From assembly GCA_017417055.1 (NCBI GenBank), contig JAFPZX010000187.1:1-64000 (forward strand): 64,000 bases of DNA, in the 5' to 3' direction. Made by a program: the position numbers and the translations under genes. The notes under the pieces are model-generated. The model saw nothing but the letters and a program-made list of their open reading frames with translations, had not been told where the DNA came from and ran no database searches. Below are positions 60,029-64,000 of this stretch, in pieces (position 1 is the first letter of the stretch; each line of letters opens with the position of its first letter). This stretch comes from Anaerolineaceae bacterium. GTDB taxonomy: Bacteria; Chloroflexota; Anaerolineae; Anaerolineales; Anaerolineaceae.

Positions 60029-61206
60029 TTTTTTCTCTTCTCCCGCAGTGCTTTCCGTTTCTCATTGGAAGGACCGCTCCGGGGAGAATTGTTCTTTTCT
60101 CGAATACTCTCAGTCCACCTTAGCCAGCGTTGATAGAATGTTGCCGCATCCTCCAGCGGGATTTCCAGCAGCGCCTGCTGATCACCCCGCTTCATCGCGT
60201 CTTCCATCAGGATTTTCCGCGCCTCCGCTTCGCTGATCTCTCCCGGAGCAAGTTCTCTTGGTTCCGGAACAGCTGCCTTTGTTTTCTCAACCGGCTCAGC
60301 TGCTTCCATCTCCGCGATCTCATTCCGTAAGTATTCGGCGTTGCTCTCGTTGATCTGACGTTTTTGTTCTCTGGTCAGCTCAATCATCGAAGGCTTGTAC
60401 ATACCCGGCGTGCGGTCCATCTTCCGTTCCAGCTTTTCCAGCTCTCTGATTTTGCGGAGCTTTTCTTTCCGGACTGCTTCCACCTGCTTTTGCACGGCTT
60501 TCTCTTGAGAAAGCATTTTTCGCGCCATAGCACCGTCAATCGGCAGAGCGGAGGGATTAAGGCGCACCCGCTGTGTTACACCGGTATTGTTGTTTTCATT
60601 CGTACGCGGAGAACCGCGGAAATTTTCATCCTGTTTCAGCAGCTCATCGGCATTCAACTTGCCGTCTTTGATTTTTTGGATCTTGACTTCGGTCGCCTGC
60701 AGCCGGCTGATGAGCGCGTCCCAGTGGAATTCCTGCTTCAGATAGCTCATCCCCAGCAGGTTGTTGTCTTTATAGATTCCTTCCAGCGCCGCGTGAGCTT
60801 TGCGCAGATGATAGGAACTCATGCGAACCAGCTCTTCAACACCCAGCTCCGCAAGGCTCGGGAATGTCAGACCTTTTTGTTCTAATGCTGCTTTGGTAAT
60901 GCAGACACTGCCCATCTGCCGGATGCTCTTTTCCAGCTCCTCGGAATATTTCAGATAATTTTCAGAAAAGCGGTTGGCTTTACAGGCATGATAATACAGT
61001 TTTTGTGTATCGTCCCACAACATGCGGGAACGCTCTTCAAATTCGGCAGGAGCGTTACTGAACACGTTTACAGCTTCATCGGGCAGTTCTGCTGCTTTGA
61101 TTTGCGTCAAAATCCCGCGGTTTTCTTTCCCGCCGGACATGCCGTATTTCAGCATCTGCTGCAGCTGTTCATCCTGCTGCATAAGTTCAGCCGTCAACGC
61201 ATTCAT
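60013..61206 (-). CDS. Uncharacterised cassette protein, copy 2
   Basis: A 397-residue protein, about 90 % identical to the protein at 23551-24732 and of equally unknown function. All features described for copy 1 are kept: Gln/Glu-rich start, the NENNNTGVTQRVRLNPSALP stretch, a charged helical middle (KEKLRKIRELEKLERKM) and the conserved MKRGDQQAL.....PLED....YQRWLRW close to the C-terminus. Differences are scattered and mostly conservative, with a two-residue longer Ala/Pro linker (EPVEKTKAAVPEPREL) and a different last few residues (KKGNRH), because the stop lies in a different heptamer array. GAAAGGAG precedes the ATG. Confidence 0.8.
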   Translation of the reverse strand: MNALTAELMQQDEQLQQMLKYGMSGGKENRGILTQIKAAELPDEAVNVFSNAPAEFEERSRMLWDDTQKLYYHACKANRFSENYLKYSEELEKSIRQMGSVCITKAALEQKGLTFPSLAELGVEELVRMSSYHLRKAHAALEGIYKDNNLLGMSYLKQEFHWDALISRLQATEVKIQKIKDGKLNADELLKQDENFRGSPRTNENNNTGVTQRVRLNPSALPIDGAMARKMLSQEKAVQKQVEAVRKEKLRKIRELEKLERKMDRTPGMYKPSMIELTREQKRQINESNAEYLRNEIAEMEAAEPVEKTKAAVPEPRELAPGEISEAEARKILMEDAMKRGDQQALLEIPLEDAATFYQRWLRWTESIREKNNSPRSGPSNEKRKALREKRKKGNRH

Positions 61207-61259
61207 TATCTCTTCTCCTTTCTATTATTTTTTATAATATTTTTTTTCTATTGTTATTG

Positions 61260-61287
61260 ATTATATATAGTATTTTATAAAAGTCAA
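61260..61287 (-). promoter_or_regulatory. Promoter of cassette copy 2
   Basis: Minus strand TTGACT (61287-61282), 16 bases, TATAAT (61265-61260): same boxes and spacing as copy 1. Confidence 0.75.
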
Positions 61288-61290
61288 GGG

Positions 61291-61470
61291 AATTATTTAT
61301 TTAGTTACATTTTTCTAATATATTAGGTCGAAACAAAAAGCGCACGAGGTCTGCCCGATGAAAATTTCAAATTTTCTAATTCTTTATTAATATCCGTATT
61401 TTATGTGTTATAATTCTCAAAACTTGGTTTTAGACGAATTACAACTATCGGTATCAAAGGGGTGAATGCG
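61291..61470. promoter_or_regulatory. Upstream region of the oligopeptide-binding protein gene
   Basis: A+T-rich; includes CACGAGGTCTGCCC at 61343-61356 (also found as the arm of the hairpin at 16760-16820). A TATAAT at 61409-61414 is a possible -10 box for the downstream operon; the -35 is poor. Confidence 0.4.
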
Positions 61471-61548
61471 TTGAACAAAGAAAAGAAATCTCAAATGTGT
61501 GTTTCAGCATTATTTTCTTTTCATGCATTTATTAAATATTGTAAGTAA
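61471..61548 (+). CDS. Possible short leader peptide before the oligopeptide operon
   Basis: A TTG-started 25-codon frame (LNKEKKSQMCVSALFSFHAFIKYCK) with AAAGGGG 7 bases upstream, lying in the untranslated leader of the binding-protein gene. It could be a leader peptide or chance. Confidence 0.25.
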   Translation: MNKEKKSQMCVSALFSFHAFIKYCK

Positions 61549-61609
61549 AAGGGCGATGCAGGCGATTTTTCTGTCTCGTTCTTTTTTATATTTTTTCAGG
61601 AGGAAAAAA

Positions 61610-63520
61610 ATGAAGAAATTGTTTGCTATTTTGTTAGCAGCCGTGATGCTTCTGAGCGTCGCAGCGGTCAACGCTGAAGATGCCCACCAGCTCATCTACG
61701 GTACCACCACTGAAATCAGCGGTGACTTCTCCGCTAGTGATAGCTGGTTCACCAACAATGCCACGGATGCCATGATCCGCCGCATGACTGATGACTGCGC
61801 TACTGTCGTCATGGAAAAGGAAGGTGCTTACATCGTCAATCCGACCGTCGCGGAATCCGTTGAAGGTGAAATGAATGAAGATGGTACTAAGACCTACACT
61901 GTCAAGATCAATGACGGTCTTGTCTTCAATAATGGCGAACCCATCACCATTGAAGACTTTGTCTGGGCATCCGCTTTCGGCTGTTCCCCGGTCGCCAACG
62001 ATCTGGGCGCAAAAGTTACGGATTACCTGACTATCGTCGGTGGCCAGGAATACTTTGACGGCACCGCTTCCACCATCAGCGGTCTGCGCATTCTGGATGA
62101 CCATACCCTGTCTATCCAGATTGTTGCTGACAAAGTTCCGTACTATTATGACATCACCTACGCGACATTTAAAGCTTTCGATATGGACTTCTGGCTCGGT
62201 GATGGCGTTGCCTTGAAGGATGACGGCCAGGGCGTTTACTTCGAAGGCTTCACAAAAGAAGGCTCCGAAGCAACATTTACAGCTGCCCGTTTCATGGCTT
62301 CCCCGGAACGTGTTTCCGCTGGTCCATACAACCTCGTAGAATTCGACCAGGCTTCCAAACAGGCTACCCTCGAACTCAACCCGAACTATGCAGGTAACTA
62401 CGAAGGTCAGAAACCTTCCATCGAAAAGATCATCATCGTCAAAGCCGAAGACGAGACCTGGGCAGACGCACTGAAGACCGGTGCCTTCAATTTTTATGAC
62501 ACCATCACCGATGGTACCTATGTCAACACCGCTATGGACATCATCGAAGATGATGAAAATGCGGAAAAACTCGGGTACGGTTACGACTACGTCAGTTTTG
62601 ACCGTCCCGGCTACGGTAAGATCATGTTCCAGTGCGACTTTGGCCCCACCCAGTTTGTCGCTGTCCGTCATGCTATCGCACAGCTTCTTGACCGCAATGA
62701 ATTCGCCAACACCTTCTGCAATGGTTGGGGCGGCGTTGTCAACGGTCCTTATGGTACCGCCATGTGGATGGCACAGGAAGCTGAAGAATGGCTCGACGAG
62801 AACCTGAACAACTACGCTTACAATCCGGAAGCTGCAGTTGCTGAACTGGTCGCCGATGGCTGGATCTATGACGCTGAAGGCAACGACTACGTTGAAGGCA
62901 TCCGCTATAAGAAAGTCACCGAAGAAGAAGCCGGCGATTACAAGCACAACGTTAAACTTGCAGACGGCACGATCCTGATGCCGCTCATCATCGAATGGTC
63001 TTCTTCCGAAGGCAACACCGTTTCCGACCTGCTGAGCGTCATGCTCGCAAACGGAACCCAGACTGCCGAAGCCGGTATGAAGATCAACCAGAACGTTATG
63101 ACCTTCTCCGAACTGCTCAACTACATGTACCGCGATGTTTCTCAGGGCGCACAGTATGGACTGAAGACCTACGGCATGTACAACCTGGCATCCAACTGGA
63201 GCACCCCGATTTATGACCGCTCCTATGACTTCACCCTGGATCCGGATCTTGTCGCACAAGGCTATAACCAGAACTATCTGTTCAATGAAACCCTTGATAA
63301 GCTGACCATGGATATGGTTTATGGTGTTGAAGCCGGCGACGATGATAAATATCTGGAAATCTGGCAGCAATTCATTCAGCTGTGGAACGAACTTCTTCCG
63401 GAAGTTCCGCTTTACTCCAATATCTATGTCTCCGTCTTCCCGGATTGGCTTGAGGACTATGATCAGACATCCTACTGGTCCTTTGAAAATGCCATTGTCT
63501 ACGCCAATATCGTTGAATAA
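61610..63520 (+). CDS. Oligopeptide/dipeptide ABC transporter substrate-binding protein (SBP_bac_5)
   Basis: Exported binding protein of 636 residues; signal peptide MKKLFAILLAAVMLLSVAAVNAED with an AXA-type cleavage and no lipobox. SBP_bac_5 features: YTVKINDGLVFNNGEPITIEDFVWASAFG (about 84-112), ASPERVSAGPYNLVEFDQASKQATLELNPNYAG, FVAVRHAIAQLLDRNEFANTFCNGWGGVVNGPYGTAMW and, near the end, LELWQQFIQLWNELLPEVPLYSNIYVSVFPDWLEDYD-type region. AGGAGG at 61598-61603 supports the start at 61610. It is probably highly expressed (strong SD, C-rich codons). Followed by a stem-loop and the permease gene. A 672-codon open frame on the other strand is a shadow. Confidence 0.92.
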   Translation: MKKLFAILLAAVMLLSVAAVNAEDAHQLIYGTTTEISGDFSASDSWFTNNATDAMIRRMTDDCATVVMEKEGAYIVNPTVAESVEGEMNEDGTKTYTVKINDGLVFNNGEPITIEDFVWASAFGCSPVANDLGAKVTDYLTIVGGQEYFDGTASTISGLRILDDHTLSIQIVADKVPYYYDITYATFKAFDMDFWLGDGVALKDDGQGVYFEGFTKEGSEATFTAARFMASPERVSAGPYNLVEFDQASKQATLELNPNYAGNYEGQKPSIEKIIIVKAEDETWADALKTGAFNFYDTITDGTYVNTAMDIIEDDENAEKLGYGYDYVSFDRPGYGKIMFQCDFGPTQFVAVRHAIAQLLDRNEFANTFCNGWGGVVNGPYGTAMWMAQEAEEWLDENLNNYAYNPEAAVAELVADGWIYDAEGNDYVEGIRYKKVTEEEAGDYKHNVKLADGTILMPLIIEWSSSEGNTVSDLLSVMLANGTQTAEAGMKINQNVMTFSELLNYMYRDVSQGAQYGLKTYGMYNLASNWSTPIYDRSYDFTLDPDLVAQGYNQNYLFNETLDKLTMDMVYGVEAGDDDKYLEIWQQFIQLWNELLPEVPLYSNIYVSVFPDWLEDYDQTSYWSFENAIVYANIVE

Positions 63521-63534
63521 TTTGTAACAATTCT

Positions 63535-63566
63535 GAAAGCAGGAGCAGAGTTTTGCTCCTGCTTTC
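63535..63566 (+). terminator. Stable stem-loop after the binding-protein gene (attenuator or mRNA stabiliser)
   Basis: GAAAGCAGGAGCA (63535-63547) pairs perfectly with TGCTCCTGCTTTC (63554-63566), loop GAGTTT. No T-tract follows, so partial termination or protection of the upstream message is more likely. Confidence 0.6.
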
Positions 63567-63567
63567 A

Positions 63568-63648
63568 CAGTTCGTAGTTGGTAGTTGGTAGTTGGCAGTT
63601 CAACTACCATTCCTATTAAAAACTGACAACTACCAACTATAACTACCC
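63568..63648. repeat. Heptanucleotide array with inverted halves
   Basis: CAGTTCG, TAGTTGG three times, CAGTTCA, then an opposite-strand part (AACTGACAACTACCAACTATAACTACC). The two halves are complementary, so it can form a hairpin between the binding-protein and permease genes. Confidence 0.8.
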
Positions 63649-63680
63649 CCAATTAAATTAATTTAGAGAAAGGAGCGGTA

Positions 63681-64000
63681 ATGGGCAGATATATTTTAAA
63701 ACGCTGCGGATACATTGTGATTGTTTTCCTGATTCTGTCATTTCTGATGTATTCGCTCTACAATCTGATACCGACCGATCCGGCTCGTCAGGAGTTGGAG
63801 CCTTTACGTCAGGGACTGAAAGCAGAAGAATATGAGGTTCTGTATAAACAGACACGTCAGCGAATGGGATTGGACGACCCGCTGATCGTACGCTACCTGC
63901 GCTGGATGGGATTATGGAAGGATATTGACGGCACCTTTAATGGGGTCGTACAGGGGAACTTCGGTTATTCCAATCTTTATAAACGTGGTGTTATTGAAGT
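63681..64000 (+). CDS. Oligopeptide/dipeptide ABC transporter permease (DppB/OppB-like), cut by window edge
   Basis: First 106 residues of a permease: MGRYILKRCGYIVIVFLILSFLMYSLYNLIPTDPAR, then GLKAEEYEVLYKQTRQRMGLDDPLIVRYLRWMG and QGNFGYSNLYKRG. The N-terminal helix, the conserved LIPTDPAR-type turn and the Rx4LGLDxP motif are typical of DppB/OppB. AAAGGAG sits six bases before the ATG. It pairs with the binding protein upstream. Rest of the operon is outside the window. Confidence 0.9.
   Translation, partial: MGRYILKRCGYIVIVFLILSFLMYSLYNLIPTDPARQELEPLRQGLKAEEYEVLYKQTRQRMGLDDPLIVRYLRWMGLWKDIDGTFNGVVQGNFGYSNLYKRGVIE

Larger units (their letters stand above)
59904..61290 (-). repeat. Dispersed cassette, copy 2 (inverted relative to copy 1)
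   Basis: Mirror copy of 23467-24849: promoter, UTR, gene, four heptamers, GCCGAAATC-GGTT-GATTTCGGC hairpin (59974-59995) and the GGGGACGG hairpin with arms ending in GAGAGGACAGTTCC. Homology ends at about 59904 and 61290. Confidence 0.85.

Noticed and set aside
59697-60236. 179-codon plus-strand frame across the intergenic region and the end of cassette copy 2
   Set aside because: It runs antisense through the conserved cassette gene and its hairpins, with no ribosome-binding site or protein-like composition.
61634-63652. 672-codon open frame opposite the oligopeptide-binding protein
   Set aside because: The plus strand has a perfect signal peptide, ribosome-binding site and SBP_bac_5 motifs; the minus frame is its shadow.
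1-64000. tRNA or rRNA genes
   Set aside because: No T-loop (GTTCGAATCC-type) cloverleaf or rRNA core sequence was noticed on either strand by eye; a dedicated scan would be needed to exclude them fully.

Overview
The window looks like chromosome of an anaerobic member of the Chloroflexota, most likely an Anaerolineae relative. This is an inference from gene content: Thr/Pro-rich stalks on surface proteins, NBR1-type Ig-like domains fused to solute-binding domains, a lamin-tail-domain protein, formylglycine-enzyme-like lectin-fold proteins, a bacterial Elp3, and several conserved proteins of unknown function. No rRNA, tRNA or CRISPR array was recognised. Both ends cut through genes: ppdK on the left, a peptide-transporter permease on the right.

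Layout. 1-2335: pyruvate phosphate dikinase (minus, truncated). 2486-5590: a thiamine-precursor uptake operon behind a promoter, a TPP riboswitch and an attenuator (thiamine-binding protein, permease, binding protein, ATPase). 5719-16603: a GT-C membrane glycosyltransferase, two divergent solute-binding/Ig-like fusion proteins, a ThyX-like/dCTP deaminase pair, a beta-helix protein and a free amino-acid binding protein. 16830-21950: a BMP-type nucleoside ABC transporter. 22154-23289: a remnant reading frame, a possible IS256-derived mini-element and a toxin-antitoxin pair. 23467-24849 and 59904-61290: two inverted copies of one cassette carrying an unrecognised ~395-residue protein with its own promoter. 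25004-36199: split ThrE exporter, acetyltransferases, an EutH-like permease, a GT87-like membrane protein, a CapA-like protein, Elp3 and a run of envelope proteins. 36286-39386: the dnaX-ybaB-recR-NYN replication/repair cluster. 39402-55321: envelope and signalling genes (lamin-tail protein, two sulfatase-modifying-factor-fold proteins, a class A PBP, two tandem c-di-AMP receptor-like proteins, a DUF4013 protein, an amidase, an AI-2E-family permease, and an FHA protein with a long repeat region). 55572-59229: an MrfAB-type DNA repair pair whose helicase carries an HNH motif. 59452-59640: a probable 6S RNA. 61610-64000: the start of an oligopeptide transporter operon.

Two dispersed repeat systems cut across this gene content. 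One is a set of heptanucleotide tandem arrays that begin at, or supply, the stop codons of many genes (thiX, thyX-like, dcd, both cassette genes, eutH, mrfB). The other is a family of hairpins ending in GGGGAC/GTCCCC, usually placed 3' of genes. The two cassette copies are about 90 % identical in protein. Each carries exactly four heptamers at the same place, but the heptamer sequence is different in each copy. This is the most unusual signal in the window.

The solute-binding proteins have signal peptides that end in Ala-X-Ala-type sites and lack a lipobox. Many genes are translationally coupled (ATGA or TAATG overlaps). Functional calls rest on motif recognition by eye; no database search was run.
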